Shown here: positions 50,794 to 61,585 of the stretch, piece after piece
How the letters are laid out: each line of letters begins with the position of its first letter
How positions within the stretch are numbered: the stretch's first letter is position 1
Origin: Bartonella kosoyi
Lineage (GTDB): Bacteria; Pseudomonadota; Alphaproteobacteria; Rhizobiales; Rhizobiaceae
Assembly: GCF_003606325.2 (NCBI RefSeq)
Contig: NZ_CP031843.2
Location: 1,550,001-1,614,000 of the forward strand
DNA: 64,000 nt
Reading direction: 5' to 3'
Made by a program: the position numbers and the translations under genes
Notes under the pieces: generated by a model
What the model was told of the DNA's origin: nothing
The model's input: the letters and a program-made list of their open reading frames with translations, nothing else
Database searches by the model: none

Positions 50794-51082
50794 TGAGAAT
50801 TATAAAGCTAAATCAAAGGAGAATGACAAAATTTGCTGTTCATTCTTTCCTCTCTTCACATTTGAGCAAATTAAAAACTCTTCCTAAAAAAATAGTAAGC
50901 TATGCACACGGGTATATGAGTTGCTCGTTAACATAATAAATCTCGAGCCACATTTATAAAGCGTCTAAATATCTACACACAATACCTTGCGACGCTAAAC
51001 GCTAGATATTGATTTATAAAAAACTTTTAAAACGTATGTTTTTCTAAAAAAGAAGCACAATATAAAATGCAAAACATTATTG
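50794..51082. other. Spacer before MerR-type gene
   Basis: About 290 bases between the integrase relic and the convergent regulator. No gene or RNA seen. Confidence 0.35.
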
Positions 51083-51586
51083 TTATCGTGCTCTATCAAG
51101 AACACGCTTACATTCAATGAGTTCAAACAGGATTTCTTGCAACAATGCTTTATCGGTTTTATCTTTGTACAGATTCACAGAACCAACAGAGGTCTCTCCC
51201 TCATTTCTCATGAAACTCAAAAGTCCAAAAGAAGACTTTTTAGGTTTATTGCTCGTATTTTCAAAAGTTTGCCCGGCATGTTTTTTCTCTATGACGACAT
51301 TCATAGCATCAAGATCGCCATTACCAAATGCAGTCACAAAAGCAACACCATTTTCTTTCAAAAGGCGCTGCACACCTTTTATCGTATAACCCTGATCGTA
51401 CAATAACTGCTTAATACCATTGAGCAAATCAACGTCGACTGGACGATAGTAACGCCTTCCTCCCCCACGTTTCATTGGTTTAATCTGCCTAAAACGTGTT
51501 TCCCAGAATCTCAAAACATGCTGCGGAAGCTCCAATAATTCGGCTACTTCGCTAATTGTGCGAAAAGCATCAGAGCTTTTATCCAT
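51083..51586 (-). CDS. MerR family transcriptional regulator
   Basis: A 167-residue DNA-binding protein. The N-terminal winged helix is [20 protein letters not shown] with the wing [16 protein letters not shown], followed by a dimerisation helix ([17 protein letters not shown]). The C-terminal part (about residues 80-145) is low in recognisable ligand sites and has no cysteine pair, so it is not a metal sensor. It lies downstream of ihfA in the usual rhizobial order fabH-ihfA-merR. Confidence 0.9.
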   Translation of the reverse strand: MDKSSDAFRTISEVAELLELPQHVLRFWETRFRQIKPMKRGGGRRYYRPVDVDLLNGIKQLLYDQGYTIKGVQRLLKENGVAFVTAFGNGDLDAMNVVIEKKHAGQTFENTSNKPKKSSFGLLSFMRNEGETSVGSVNLYKDKTDKALLQEILFELIECKRVLDRAR

Positions 51587-51768
51587 TTTGCAACACCTTA
51601 TCTAAAACACGACAAATAATTTGATAATGATTCATTACGTCTCAATTTCTCAACAAGATTAGTCAAAAATAGGACCTCGACTACTTACTAAACAGCCTTT
51701 TTTCAAAAAACATAAGTCTTTATTTTATACATTTTTTAACAAATACCAAACATTATCACGGCATTTAT

Positions 51769-52092
51769 TTATGAGAGATTATTTTTCTGTCTTGCACGAT
51801 GCGAATCTAAAATTCTCTGTTTAAGGATATTTGCAGCCTTAAACGTCACAACACGTCGCGGCGGAATAGGTGCTTCAACACCTGTTTTGGGATTGCGTCC
51901 AATACGTTCATTCTTACTGCGAACCTGAAAAGTTGCAAAAGAAGATAATTTAACCGCTTCACCTCTTACAAGTGAGTTGCAAATCTCATCCAAAACCAAT
52001 TCGACCAAAGCTGCTGATTCAGTATGTGACAAGCCCACTTTTTTACAAACTACGCTCGCTAAATCTGCACGCGTTACTGTCTTACTTGTCAT
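51769..52092 (-). CDS. ihfA: Integration host factor alpha subunit
   Basis: A 107-residue HU/IHF-family DNA-bending protein. The ATG at 52092 ([11 protein letters not shown]) has an AGGTGG ribosome site; an upstream GTG/ATG would add three residues. The core [20 protein letters not shown] with the intercalating proline in the following [13 protein letters not shown] matches IHF-alpha. It acts with IhfB as a nucleoid protein. It follows fabH with 77 bases between. Confidence 0.95.
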   Translation of the reverse strand: MTSKTVTRADLASVVCKKVGLSHTESAALVELVLDEICNSLVRGEAVKLSSFATFQVRSKNERIGRNPKTGVEAPIPPRRVVTFKAANILKQRILDSHRARQKNNLS

Positions 52093-52169
52093 TATAACCA
52101 CCTATTAAAATATTAAAAATTACAAAATGACTTATACGTTTTATTCAAATATGGTCAAGTAACCATCAT

Positions 52170-53144
52170 TTACCAACGAATAAGAATTGCTCCCCATGTA
52201 AACCCACCTCCCATGGCTTCTAACATGATAAGATCTCCTTTCTTTATCCTTCCATCGCAAAGAGCTGTTGTTAAAGCCAACGGAACGGATGCTGCAGACG
52301 TGTTACCGTGTTGATTAATGGTAATCACAACTTTATCTGGTGAAATTTTCAGCTTTTTAGCAGATGCTTCAATAATGCGCTTATTAGCCTGGTGAGGGAC
52401 AAACCAATCGAGTTGTGAAGAATCTATACCTGCAGCTGCAAAACAATCATCAACCACATCCGTTATCATACCAACAGCATATTTAAAAACTTCTCGTCCT
52501 TCCATACGCAAATAACCTGTCGTTTGTGTTGTTGAAGGTCCACCATCAACATACAACTTATCGATATAAGCACCATCAGAACGCAATTTTGCAGACAATA
52601 TACCACGCTCAAAAGCACCTTGCCTTTCAACTTCTTGCGCTTCCAAAACAGCAGCCCCCGCACCATCACCAAACAAAACACATGTTGTACGGTCTTCCCA
52701 ATCTAAAATTCGAGAAAATGTATCGGACCCAATCACTAAAATTCTTTTAGCGGCTCCACAGCGTAAATAAGAATCTCCTGTTGTTAAAGCAAAAATAAAA
52801 CCAGAGCAAACAGCTTGAATATCAAAAGCAAATCCATGGCTCATTCCCAAAGCATACTGAATTTCAACAGCAGAAGCAGGAAACGTACGATTTGGCGTTG
52901 AGGTTGCTAAAATAATACAATCAATATCCTTTATTGTAAGACCAGCATTTATAAGAGCTGCTTGCGCAGCTTCAACGCCTAAAGAAACCGTTGTTTCATT
53001 TTCATTGGCAATATAACGTTGATGTATTCCTGTACGTTGAACAATCCATGAATCTGATGTTTCAACAAACTTTGCAATCTCATCATTTGATAAACTTCTT
53101 TTCGGCAAAGCACTTCCTACACCCCGTATAATTGATCGAATCAT
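52170..53144 (-). CDS. fabH: 3-oxoacyl-ACP synthase III
   Basis: Starts fatty-acid elongation by condensing acetyl-CoA with malonyl-ACP. It is 324 residues with the complete Cys-His-Asn triad: C113 in IQAVCSGF, His in VPHQANKRI and Asn in [11 protein letters not shown]. It follows plsX in a lipid synthesis cluster, 49 bases downstream. Confidence 0.96.
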   Translation of the reverse strand: MIRSIIRGVGSALPKRSLSNDEIAKFVETSDSWIVQRTGIHQRYIANENETTVSLGVEAAQAALINAGLTIKDIDCIILATSTPNRTFPASAVEIQYALGMSHGFAFDIQAVCSGFIFALTTGDSYLRCGAAKRILVIGSDTFSRILDWEDRTTCVLFGDGAGAAVLEAQEVERQGAFERGILSAKLRSDGAYIDKLYVDGGPSTTQTTGYLRMEGREVFKYAVGMITDVVDDCFAAAGIDSSQLDWFVPHQANKRIIEASAKKLKISPDKVVITINQHGNTSAASVPLALTTALCDGRIKKGDLIMLEAMGGGFTWGAILIRW

Positions 53145-53193
53145 TCAGCTCTTACCTTTTCTTCAGATTTTTCACTTCCATTATAAGAGCTCA

Positions 53194-54264
53194 TCATAAG
53201 GATTCTCCACTCATCGCCGCTTCATCTTCCTGATCAAAAAGTGTTTCTTTATTTTCATGAAACCGCCGTAAATCAGCCGTTATTTTTTTTAAAAGTCCGT
53301 TATTAACCATTTCATAACCAACACGGATAGCAGAAGCAAAACCATTCGCATTAGCACTGCCGTGACTTTTTATGACGACACCGTTCAAACCTAAAAGTAC
53401 GCCCCCATTCACCCTATCGGGATCCATTTTGTTTTTCAGCGTACGAAAAGCACGCCGCGATAAAAAATAACCAAGAGATGTTAAAAAAGAACTGCGCATT
53501 GCAGAATTTAAAATCTCTGCGATCTGCCGCGCGGTCCCTTCTGCAGTTTTTAAAGCAATATTACCAGAAAACCCTTCTGTTACAACAACATCGACCGTTC
53601 CTTTTCCAATGTCATTACCCTCAACAAATCCTTTATATTCCAATCCTTCTAATTGCACTTCACGCAATATCATTCCTGCTTTTTTTATTCCATAAAGTCC
53701 TTTAGCTTCTTCCACCCCCACATTTAAAAGCCCAACACTTGGTTTTTCAGTGTGATATAAAGCACGAAACATACCCGCTCCCATAACCGCCAAATCAACC
53801 AACTGACTAGCAGATGCACCAATTGTTGCTCCAATATCTAAAACGATACTCTCACTGCGAAGTGTTGGCCAAATACCTGCAATACCAGGTCGTTCAGCCT
53901 CTGCCAACATTTTTAAACAAAAATAAGACATAGCCATAAGTGCCCCCGTATTACCAGCAGAAACGCAAGCATCAGCTTCACCATTTTTTACCGCTTCAAT
54001 GGCATACCACATTGATGATTTACCACGTCCATTGCGAAGGGCTTGGCTTGGCTTTTCATCCATGCGTGTATAGCTTTCTGTAGGAAAAAAGCGCGATATA
54101 GAATCCAAACAGGGATATTTTTTTAAAACTGGTTTAACGACCTCTTCTATCCCATAAAACAGAAAATAAACATTTGACAAATATTTTTGGACAATTGCTG
54201 CTCCTGCAATAGCTACTTCTGGATCGTAATCACCACCCATGACATCCACAGAAATTCTAATCAC
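53194..54264 (-). CDS. plsX: Phosphate acyltransferase PlsX
   Basis: Makes acyl-phosphate from acyl-ACP, the donor used by PlsY (elsewhere in this window). The GTG at 54264 gives [19 protein letters not shown], the usual N-terminus; a GTG at 54279 is also possible. About 356 residues, with the DVMGGDY-x-PE motif, [21 protein letters not shown] and [21 protein letters not shown]. It is the second gene of the DUF177-plsX-fabH-ihfA-merR set. Confidence 0.95.
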   Translation of the reverse strand: MIRISVDVMGGDYDPEVAIAGAAIVQKYLSNVYFLFYGIEEVVKPVLKKYPCLDSISRFFPTESYTRMDEKPSQALRNGRGKSSMWYAIEAVKNGEADACVSAGNTGALMAMSYFCLKMLAEAERPGIAGIWPTLRSESIVLDIGATIGASASQLVDLAVMGAGMFRALYHTEKPSVGLLNVGVEEAKGLYGIKKAGMILREVQLEGLEYKGFVEGNDIGKGTVDVVVTEGFSGNIALKTAEGTARQIAEILNSAMRSSFLTSLGYFLSRRAFRTLKNKMDPDRVNGGVLLGLNGVVIKSHGSANANGFASAIRVGYEMVNNGLLKKITADLRRFHENKETLFDQEDEAAMSGESL

Positions 54265-54419
54265 GCTTGCATATCCCACATCTTTTCATTTACATTTTTA
54301 AACGCACATTATGATTTTTGGTAACTCAAACTCATAAAACATATCTTGCGAAAATAGATCCGCAGAAAATACCGTTTTTATCGTAGTATACAATAGATAA
54401 TTTTTTTATGTTTTTACAA

Positions 54420-54983
54420 TCACTTCCAATTTTTCAAAACAGAAAATGGCGAGAGCTTTTGCTCTGCTCCTCCTAAATCTTTAACCACATGCATCGTTAT
54501 CCCCTCTTTACGTGGATAACGATTAATAGACAACTCAAAAAACTCTTCCATGATTGCACCAATATCAATTTTATCATTATAAAATATTTCCGGCGTATCA
54601 AGTCCCTCCGCATCCAAAAATAATTCTCGTGTATCTTCTGATATTTTTGGCTTCATCAAATTTGAATCTTCTGGAACAAAAAAAACCTCAATATTTTCAC
54701 GAAGAATATTTTCTAATGGTTCTAATGTAACAACACATAACTGTATTATATGCGCTTGCAACAAACCTTTTATACGCACACCGCGTTTTTTCCACGGAAG
54801 AATATGGAATTTTCCCTGACAAGATTTTACTTCAACTAAATCATGGTTTTGAGCTAAATGTGTACATTCTTTTTTATTTGCACAAAGATGAACTCTTATC
54901 CCTTTAGCAGGAAGAGAACGGACGGATATTGGATAGGCCAAAGCAAATGCCATTTGAGAAACATTTTGAACATTCATTGACAA
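54420..54983 (-). CDS. DUF177 (YceD) family protein
   Basis: A 187-residue protein of the DUF177 family, known in E. coli as YceD and linked there to 23S rRNA accumulation. The signature is a central VTLEPLENILRENIEVFFVPE and a conserved acidic tail region GLDTPEIFYNDKIDIGAIMEEFFELSINRYPR. The cysteine pairs of some relatives are absent. It lies upstream of plsX; the expected rpmF between them is missing. Confidence 0.83.
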   Translation of the reverse strand: MSMNVQNVSQMAFALAYPISVRSLPAKGIRVHLCANKKECTHLAQNHDLVEVKSCQGKFHILPWKKRGVRIKGLLQAHIIQLCVVTLEPLENILRENIEVFFVPEDSNLMKPKISEDTRELFLDAEGLDTPEIFYNDKIDIGAIMEEFFELSINRYPRKEGITMHVVKDLGGAEQKLSPFSVLKNWK

Positions 54984-55190
54984 CTCCCAAACATGAAAAT
55001 CTATAAAGCACAGTATTTTTATTTAGCTCAAGTATATTTCATTCATTTTTTTCTTTTCTAAAGAAATTCTATATGGCATAATTTGTCTTATAACAGGGAA
55101 ACTCAATGTAAGCTACGGTAGATTAAACTAAAATTAGAAAAAACTTGAGGTTGCCTTCTTGTCATACATCTCAGTATAAAGGAGATATCA

Positions 55191-55679
55191 TTGTTTCAAA
55201 TGCCTCACATAATAGCCTTAATCAAACGCAAATTGTTGGTTGGTTTATCAATAGCAAGCATCGTAACAGTTGGAGGTTGCAGTCTTCTTGATTCTTCAGG
55301 GTCAAGCCAAATGTATAGAGAGGGCTATATTCTTGATAAAAATGCTCTCAGTTCTATTTCTATTGGCTCAAGTCAAGAGCAAGTTCTTTTAACTTTAGGA
55401 ACACCTTCATTAAAAACAAAATATGATAATGAAGTCTTTTATTACATCTCACAAACACGTTATCGTGGGATGCAGTTTATGAAAACAAAGATTATTGACC
55501 GCAAAGTTTTAGCTATTTACTTCAATAAAAACAATCAGGTTGCAAAAGTTGCTCACTATGGTCTACAAGACGGTCAAGTATTTGATTTTATTACGCAAAC
55601 AACACCAACATTAACAAAAGAACATCCCTTCTTAATTCAAATTATAAAAGGCCCTGCGAATCTACCACCCCCTAGGTAG
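55191..55679 (+). CDS. bamE: Outer membrane assembly lipoprotein BamE
   Basis: A 162-residue lipoprotein. The TTG at 55191 is the likely start because GGAG sits six bases upstream; an ATG at 55200 would remove three residues. LLVGLSIASIVTVGGC30 is a lipobox. The BamE/SmpA core YREGYILDKNALSSISIGSSQEQVLLTLGTPSLKTKYDNEVFYYI follows. It is part of the Bam complex that folds outer-membrane proteins. It converges with nusB. Confidence 0.9.
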   Translation: MFQMPHIIALIKRKLLVGLSIASIVTVGGCSLLDSSGSSQMYREGYILDKNALSSISIGSSQEQVLLTLGTPSLKTKYDNEVFYYISQTRYRGMQFMKTKIIDRKVLAIYFNKNNQVAKVAHYGLQDGQVFDFITQTTPTLTKEHPFLIQIIKGPANLPPPR

Positions 55680-55704
55680 AAGATATCGTCCACTTATCCT
55701 TCCA

Positions 55705-55741
55705 ATATGATGACGTCTGATGTTATCAGGCCTCATCATAT
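55705..55741. terminator. Nested inverted repeat between convergent bamE and nusB
   Basis: Outer arms ATATGATGA (55705-55713) and TCATCATAT (55733-55741) are a perfect nine-base pair, and an inner CTGAT/ATCAG hairpin (55717-55721, 55725-55729) nests inside. It lies in the 77-base gap between the two convergent stops. There is no T-run, so intrinsic termination is uncertain. Confidence 0.5.
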
Positions 55742-55756
55742 GAGATAATATCATCA

Positions 55757-56227
55757 TTAAGAGCGGATTTTCTTTGCCATACTGTCAAGAACGGCATTAA
55801 CAAGTTTTGGCTCATCCCCTTCAAAAAACGCTTTAGCTATATCAACATATTCATTCATGACGACCGCAACAGGAACATCTTTACGGTTGATCAGCTCCCA
55901 CAAAGCGGCTCGTAAAATTGCTCGCAATATAGAATCAAGACGTGAAAGAGACCATTCTGCAGAAAGCTGTTGATGAAGCAGAGGATCAAGCTGCTTTTGG
56001 TCTTTGACAACACCCGTTATAATCGCCAAAAACCATTGAAAATCAGCTTCAAGATACTGGTTTCCATCAATATCTTTTCCCAAACGATAAGCCTCATATT
56101 CAGCAGCTGTTTCCATCACTCCCGAACCCACGATATCCATTTGATAGAGAGCCTGAACCGCAGCGAGTCTTGCTGCTCCACGTTTATTGGCTGAACGCGG
56201 AAAATGTCTGCTTTTTATATCAGCCAT
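55757..56227 (-). CDS. nusB: Transcription antitermination factor NusB
   Basis: A 156-residue all-helical protein that binds the boxA RNA of rRNA operons with NusE. It has [15 protein letters not shown] near the N-terminus and the C-terminal conserved block [20 protein letters not shown] with [18 protein letters not shown]. It is the last gene of the glyA-nrdR-rib cluster, two bases after ribH. Confidence 0.95.
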   Translation of the reverse strand: MADIKSRHFPRSANKRGAARLAAVQALYQMDIVGSGVMETAAEYEAYRLGKDIDGNQYLEADFQWFLAIITGVVKDQKQLDPLLHQQLSAEWSLSRLDSILRAILRAALWELINRKDVPVAVVMNEYVDIAKAFFEGDEPKLVNAVLDSMAKKIRS

Positions 56228-56229
56228 AC

Positions 56230-56685
56230 TTAACGATTATCTCCAAATCTCTTTTTTAGAGCGATCATACATAAAGCAGCTTCAGCTGCAAAACCACCTT
56301 TATTTTTGCCATCTTGTTTTGCGCGTACCCATGCTTGCTCTTCATTTTCAACAGTTAAAATACCATTTCCAATAGCTAAGTGCTTATGAATAGTTAAATC
56401 CATCAAGGACCGACAAGAATCGTTGGCAACAATTTCAAAGTGATATGTCTCCCCCCGAATAACACAACCCAGTGCAACATAACCATCATAAGATATCTTA
56501 TTTTGTTCAGCAAAAGCTATTGCAGCTGGTATTTCTAAGGCTCCTGGAACTGTTATAATATCATAGCTTGCTTCAGCTTTTTGCAAGGCATTCACAGCCC
56601 CTTTCAAAAGCGCATCAGAAATCTCTTCATAAAAACGTGCTTCAACAATCAATATGTGAGGCTTTTTACGTATCTCTTTCATCAT
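56230..56685 (-). CDS. ribH: 6,7-dimethyl-8-ribityllumazine synthase
   Basis: Condenses the ribityl-diaminouracil and butanone-phosphate intermediates of riboflavin synthesis. It is 151 residues from the ATG at 56685; the frame runs further but the family length fits here. Conserved text includes [40 protein letters not shown] and [15 protein letters not shown]. It assembles as an icosahedral or pentameric shell. It acts in the operon between ribE and nusB. Confidence 0.93.
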   Translation of the reverse strand: MMKEIRKKPHILIVEARFYEEISDALLKGAVNALQKAEASYDIITVPGALEIPAAIAFAEQNKISYDGYVALGCVIRGETYHFEIVANDSCRSLMDLTIHKHLAIGNGILTVENEEQAWVRAKQDGKNKGGFAAEAALCMIALKKRFGDNR

Positions 56686-56765
56686 AATGAAATTCCATAA
56701 AAACGAATCAAAAAACTCAAAGGTATAGAGCATAAAATTCTAAAAACGATCAATAGAATTGTCGC

Positions 56766-57383
56766 TTATTCATCGTCTCTTTTAAAAGCAAAAAGCTTAG
56801 CAGCATAACGAGCAAGTTGGTCAGTTTCCAAATTGACCCAATCTCCAATTTTAGCTTCTCCCCATGTTGTCACTTCAAGTGTATGGAGAATAATAAGAAC
56901 ATCAAAAACGCAATCCTCCACACTATTAACAGTCAAAGATGTCCCATTAAGAGCGACTGATCCCTTAGGTACAATGAAAGGCATAAATTGTCTTGAAACT
57001 TTTAAATAAAAACGAATTGCATCCCCTTCATTTTTTTGTTCAATGATTTCAGCCAAGCCATCAATATGACCAGAAACCAAATGCCCTCCCATTTCATCAC
57101 CCAATCGAAGCGAACGCTCTAAATTAACAAAAGTTCCTTTTTTCCATTGGGCAAGATTTGTTAAACGTAATGTTTCTTCCCACGCCTCAACAACAAACCA
57201 ATTGGAATCTTCTTGTTTAAAACCTCGTTCCACAACTGTCAGACAAATTCCTGAACACGCAATTGACGCACCAATTACTAAGCTTTCTACAGCATAGTGT
57301 GTAGAAATCTTTACACGCATCCCCTGCTTTAAAGATTGAATATCTTCAACACAACCGATATCCGTTATAATTCCTGTGAACAT
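56766..57383 (-). CDS. ribE: Riboflavin synthase alpha subunit
   Basis: A 205-residue enzyme that dismutates two lumazine molecules to riboflavin. The two lumazine-binding repeats are evident: [10 protein letters not shown] at the N-terminus and SGHIDGLAEI starting the second. Family marks are ACSGICLTV and NGTSLTVN. It overlaps the ribD end by 19 bases. No FMN riboswitch lies near. Confidence 0.96.
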   Translation of the reverse strand: MFTGIITDIGCVEDIQSLKQGMRVKISTHYAVESLVIGASIACSGICLTVVERGFKQEDSNWFVVEAWEETLRLTNLAQWKKGTFVNLERSLRLGDEMGGHLVSGHIDGLAEIIEQKNEGDAIRFYLKVSRQFMPFIVPKGSVALNGTSLTVNSVEDCVFDVLIILHTLEVTTWGEAKIGDWVNLETDQLARYAAKLFAFKRDDE

Positions 57384-58495
57384 AATGTCTTACGTCTCCA
57401 TTTATAAAAACGGTCATTTCCAAACATTTTTGTCTCAATCTCATGAAATTGCGAAAGATAATTTCCAAAATGAGGGGCAGTAATCCCTTTTTTTCCTAAG
57501 ACAACGGGACTATAAAAACATATCAAATGATCAACACAACCAGCATTCAAAAACTTTTCTCCTGTCTTTACACCCCCTTCCAGTAAAACACTATTAATTC
57601 CCTGTTTATAAAGCATCTGTAAAAGAACAAAGGGGTCTACAAAACCATTATTCATCTCTACTGAATAAACAGACACACCATAGTGCTCCAATGCGTTTTT
57701 TTTGTTTTTCTTTGAAAGATCCCCATTACAAATAACCCACGTAGGAGTTTTTATGGCTGTTTGGACAACTTTCGCATCAAGAGGGATAGATAAATCTGCA
57801 TCCAAAATAATACGAATTGGCGAGCGCATTTCCATTCCTGGCAAGCGGCAATTAAGCTGTGGATCATCGGCTAATATAGTCCCAATACCAACGAGAATAG
57901 CGTTGTTTTGAGCCCGTAGAATATGCGTATGGGTATGGGAAAGCGTTCCACTAATTTTTATTCCCCCCTCCTTTCTTTTTCCCACACTATTATCGGCAGA
58001 AATTGCCATTTTTAAAGTGACAGCACAACGTTGTAACTTTCTTATACACCAATGCGTCCATAAAGCTTCAAAAGCCTCTTCAGCTAAAATACCCTCAACG
58101 ACTTCAACACCCACCGCACGCAAAAGAGCAAGACCACGACCATCCACACGCTTGTCACAATCGGTCAGAGCAACAACAACTCGGGAAATACCTGAATCAA
58201 TAAGTGCCTTAACACACGGAGAAGTTTTTCCATAATGTGCGCAAGGTTCTAAAGTAACATAGGCAGTTGCTCCTTGAGCTAGAGAACCAGCCATGCGTAA
58301 AGCTTGCACTTCCGCATGAGGCCTCCCGTGAAAAGCTGTAACGCCATAGCCAACAATAAATGGCCCCGCACAGTCATCATTTTGTACAATTAATGCACCA
58401 ACTGAAGGATTCTCACCAGTACGCCCCACATGGCGCTCTGCTAAACGGATAGCGGCAGCCATAAACCGTTCATCTTGCACTTTTTTATTCATCAA
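57365..58495 (-). CDS. ribD: Bifunctional riboflavin deaminase/reductase RibD
   Basis: A 376-residue two-domain protein. The N-terminal cytidine-deaminase-like domain (about 1-145) has HAE at 60-62 and [11 protein letters not shown] at 84-94 as zinc and catalytic residues. The C-terminal reductase domain (about 155-370) contains KMAISADNS and [12 protein letters not shown]. It overlaps nrdR by 11 bases and ribE by 19, so tight coupling is expected. Confidence 0.95.
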   Translation of the reverse strand: MMNKKVQDERFMAAAIRLAERHVGRTGENPSVGALIVQNDDCAGPFIVGYGVTAFHGRPHAEVQALRMAGSLAQGATAYVTLEPCAHYGKTSPCVKALIDSGISRVVVALTDCDKRVDGRGLALLRAVGVEVVEGILAEEAFEALWTHWCIRKLQRCAVTLKMAISADNSVGKRKEGGIKISGTLSHTHTHILRAQNNAILVGIGTILADDPQLNCRLPGMEMRSPIRIILDADLSIPLDAKVVQTAIKTPTWVICNGDLSKKNKKNALEHYGVSVYSVEMNNGFVDPFVLLQMLYKQGINSVLLEGGVKTGEKFLNAGCVDHLICFYSPVVLGKKGITAPHFGNYLSQFHEIETKMFGNDRFYKWRRKTLCSQEL

Positions 58496-58967
58496 AACGA
58501 GATTCTGTATCCGCTATACCCTTTGACAACTCATCGATAATATCGTGAAAATCGCTTGCATTACGAAAATCTCGATACACAGAAGCAAAACGGATATAAG
58601 CAATATCATCAATTCTTTTTAATGCTTCCATCACAAGATGTCCAATTTTTTCTGAAGCAACCTCTGGTTCCCCCAACCCCTCAAGCTGGCGTACAATGCC
58701 AGAGATTGCTCGTTCAATACGATCAGGATCAATATTGCGCTTTCGTACAGCCACATCAACGGATCGCATTAATTTATCACGATCAAATGGCTCACATCGT
58801 CCACTTTTTTTAGTAACCAAAAGCTCACGCAATTGAACACGTTCAAAAGTTGTAAAACGACCACCGCAAACGGAACACACACGGCGGCGGCGAATCACCG
58901 CCCCCTCTTCTGCTGGACGTGAATCTTTAACCTGTGTATCCTCATATTGACAGTAAGGACAGCGCAT
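58485..58967 (-). CDS. nrdR: Transcriptional repressor NrdR
   Basis: A 160-residue repressor of ribonucleotide reductase genes. The N-terminal zinc ribbon uses C3, C6, C31 and C34 (MRCPYC...CSVCGGRF), followed by the ATP-cone domain (about residues 49-139). It lies between glyA and ribD with 13 bases to glyA. No NrdR box was located in this window. Confidence 0.95.
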   Translation of the reverse strand: MRCPYCQYEDTQVKDSRPAEEGAVIRRRRVCSVCGGRFTTFERVQLRELLVTKKSGRCEPFDRDKLMRSVDVAVRKRNIDPDRIERAISGIVRQLEGLGEPEVASEKIGHLVMEALKRIDDIAYIRFASVYRDFRNASDFHDIIDELSKGIADTESRFDE

Positions 58968-58980
58968 CTCTTTTTTATCC

Positions 58981-60294
58981 TTAACGCGTGCTCAGATAAG
59001 AGTAAAGAGGAAATTGATTCGTTATATCTTCCACCTTTTTCTTAACAGCCACTTCAAGGTCATGATTATCTTCATCGCTTTTTGCGTTCCGAAGACCATC
59101 AAGAACTTCTGCAATCAGATGCGCAACTTGAACGAACTCTTTTTCTAAAAAACCACGCGTTGTAGCAGCAGGTGATCCCAAACGAATTCCCGATGTTATA
59201 GATGGCGTTTCAGGGTCAAAAGGAATGCCATTTTTATTGCAGGTAATATGAGCGCGTCCTAAAGCCGATTCAGCACGTTTCCCTGTTAGATTTTTCGAAC
59301 GTAAATCAACCAATAATAAATGATTGTCTGTACCGCCAGAAACAATATTAAAACCATTACTCTGTAATGCTTTTGCTAAAGTTTTTGCATTCGCGACAAC
59401 ATTGACACTGTAACTCTTGAAAGAAGGATGCAAAGCCTCCCCAAATGCAACAGCTTTTGCCGCAATCACATGCATTAAAGGTCCCCCTTGAAGACCAGGA
59501 AAAATAGCGGAATTAATTTTTCTGGATAAAGCCTCATCATTTGTCAATATCAAACCACCACGAGGACCTCGAAGCGATTTATGTGTTGTTGTCGTTACAA
59601 TATGCGCATGTGGAACAGGGGAAGGATGTACACCACCAGCAACAAGACCAGCAATATGAGACATATCAACGAGAAGATAAGCACCGATTTCATCTGCAAT
59701 TTCACGGAATCGTTTCCAATCCCAGAATCGAGGATAAGATGAGCCCCCTGCAATAATAAGTTTTGGCTTACGTTCCTTTGCAAGCCGTTCAACCTCATCC
59801 ATATCAATAATCTGATCCTCTTGACGAACACCATAGGAAACAACATCGAACCATTTTCCTGACATATTGACAGACGAACCATGTGTAAGGTGACCACCAG
59901 CATTTAAATCCAATCCCATAAATGTGTCACCAGGCTGGAGTAACGCCAGAAAGACAGCTTGATTCATTTGGCTACCAGAATTAGGCTGTACATTTGCAAA
60001 AGCAGCACCAAAAAGCTGTTTTGCTCTTTCAATGGCTAAATCTTCAACAACATCGACAAATTGACACCCACCATAGTAGCGCTTTCTTGGATAACCTTCT
60101 GCATATTTATTGGTTAAAACAGACCCCTGTGCTTCAAGAACCGCTCTTGAAACAATATTCTCTGAAGCAATCAGCTCAATCTCATGTTGTTGACGCTCAA
60201 ATTCCCCCCTAATGGCATTAAAAATTGCACCATCAACTGTCTGTAAATTATCATTAAAAAAGCGCTTTTGTGCGTCATTTTCTTGCTGAGTCAT
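58981..60294 (-). CDS. glyA: Serine hydroxymethyltransferase
   Basis: A PLP enzyme that converts serine and tetrahydrofolate to glycine and methylene-THF. It is 437 residues from the ATG at 60294, where AGGA is nine bases upstream; ATGs at 60303 and 60312 are also in frame. PLP lysine in [15 protein letters not shown], with [11 protein letters not shown] and [19 protein letters not shown]. It is the first gene of the glyA-nrdR-ribD-ribE-ribH-nusB operon. Confidence 0.97.
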   Translation of the reverse strand: MTQQENDAQKRFFNDNLQTVDGAIFNAIRGEFERQQHEIELIASENIVSRAVLEAQGSVLTNKYAEGYPRKRYYGGCQFVDVVEDLAIERAKQLFGAAFANVQPNSGSQMNQAVFLALLQPGDTFMGLDLNAGGHLTHGSSVNMSGKWFDVVSYGVRQEDQIIDMDEVERLAKERKPKLIIAGGSSYPRFWDWKRFREIADEIGAYLLVDMSHIAGLVAGGVHPSPVPHAHIVTTTTHKSLRGPRGGLILTNDEALSRKINSAIFPGLQGGPLMHVIAAKAVAFGEALHPSFKSYSVNVVANAKTLAKALQSNGFNIVSGGTDNHLLLVDLRSKNLTGKRAESALGRAHITCNKNGIPFDPETPSITSGIRLGSPAATTRGFLEKEFVQVAHLIAEVLDGLRNAKSDEDNHDLEVAVKKKVEDITNQFPLYSYLSTR

Positions 60295-60631
60295 AAAACA
60301 CATTCCTAACATTAAAAAATAAAGTCACTAAACGATAACACAGCAAACCATGCAAACCAAACATTTTAAACCACTTACACTCAAAAATACTGATACAAAT
60401 ATCTATCTTATTCCTCGCATAGAAACAGTAAAAAACTTCGCTCATAAGAAGAGTGAAAATGAAGTTACGTTTCTTCTTTTACGCGCTTGTCGATAGCCTT
60501 TACAAAAAATATCTATAACCTAAAGAAATTCAATAAGTTAATGATTATGATTTAAGTTGGTAATGATTTAAAATAAATTATAATGAGAAAAACTGGATAC
60601 GTAGGGCAAATTAATACAAGGCAAGTTAAGA
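60295..60631. other. Divergent region between glyA and argC
   Basis: About 340 bases holding the promoters of two units. No glycine riboswitch or ARG box could be identified. No gene. Confidence 0.4.
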
Positions 60632-61564
60632 ATGGTAACCAAAGTTTTTATTGATGGTGAACACGGCACAACCGGGCTACAAATACAAAAGCGTTTAGAG
60701 AAACGTACAGATTTAAAACTGCTCTCTCTTGCTCATAAAGATCGCCATAATGTTCATCTGCGGCAAGACTATCTTACTCAAACGGATATTGCCATTTTAT
60801 GTCTTCCAGATGACGCAGCACGTAAAACTATTCATTGGCTAAAAAAGAATAAAAACATTAGGGTTATTGATAGCTCAACAGCTCACCGTGTTGCACCAAA
60901 CTGGGTCTACGGTTTTCCTGAAATGACAGCAGGTCAAAGAAATCGCATTCAAGCAGCCCATTACGTCTCTAATCCTGGATGTTATCCTACCGGTGCCATT
61001 AGCTTGATTCGCCCCCTTCGCGAAGCAGGATTGCTAGACGCAGACTATCCCATCTCGATTTATGCAATCTCCGGTTATACCGGTGGTGGAAAACAATTGA
61101 TTACCCAAATGGAAAATCAATCTCAAGAAAATATTCAGGAAAATTATTTTATCTATGGCCTTAATCTTGAACACAAACATGTGCCAGAAATTAAACTCCA
61201 TGGACAAATTAATCAAACGCCACTCTTTATACCCAGTGTAGGCCGTTTCCCTCAAGGAATGATTGTGAATCTTCCACTACACCGCCATTTATTCACAAAA
61301 TCAGCAAACTGTTCTGATCTGCGTGAAATTCTTGCAAACCATTACGAAGGACAAAACGTCATTTCAGTGGCATCACAAGATGAAACGGCTTCTCTTCAAA
61401 GACTGAATCCAGAATGTTTTGCCAATAAAGATGGTATGAAACTGTTCGTATTTGGAAACGATCGCGAAGGAATTTTTAATCTCTGTGCCCTCTTCGATAA
61501 TTTAGGAAAAGGCGCATCAGCTGCTGCTATCCAAAATCTCGATTTAATGCTTTCAGTTAATTAA
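60632..61564 (+). CDS. argC: N-acetyl-gamma-glutamyl-phosphate reductase, type 2
   Basis: Reduces N-acetylglutamyl phosphate in arginine synthesis. At 310 residues it is the shorter type 2 form. N-terminal FIDGEHGTTGLQIQ, catalytic Cys in SNPGCYPTGAI, and the GYTGGGKQLI loop are complete. It stands alone; no other arg gene is in the window, so what the enzyme serves here is uncertain. It converges on ctaA with 21 bases between stops. Confidence 0.94.
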   Translation: MVTKVFIDGEHGTTGLQIQKRLEKRTDLKLLSLAHKDRHNVHLRQDYLTQTDIAILCLPDDAARKTIHWLKKNKNIRVIDSSTAHRVAPNWVYGFPEMTAGQRNRIQAAHYVSNPGCYPTGAISLIRPLREAGLLDADYPISIYAISGYTGGGKQLITQMENQSQENIQENYFIYGLNLEHKHVPEIKLHGQINQTPLFIPSVGRFPQGMIVNLPLHRHLFTKSANCSDLREILANHYEGQNVISVASQDETASLQRLNPECFANKDGMKLFVFGNDREGIFNLCALFDNLGKGASAAAIQNLDLMLSVN

Positions 61565-61585
61565 ACGCCGTCTTGATATAAACTT

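Noticed and set aside
51080..51406. 108-codon plus-strand frame over the MerR gene
   Set aside because: Antisense to a clear MerR regulator; no ribosome site.
60295..60631. Glycine riboswitch before glyA
   Set aside because: No tandem aptamer pattern is visible in this AT-rich region.
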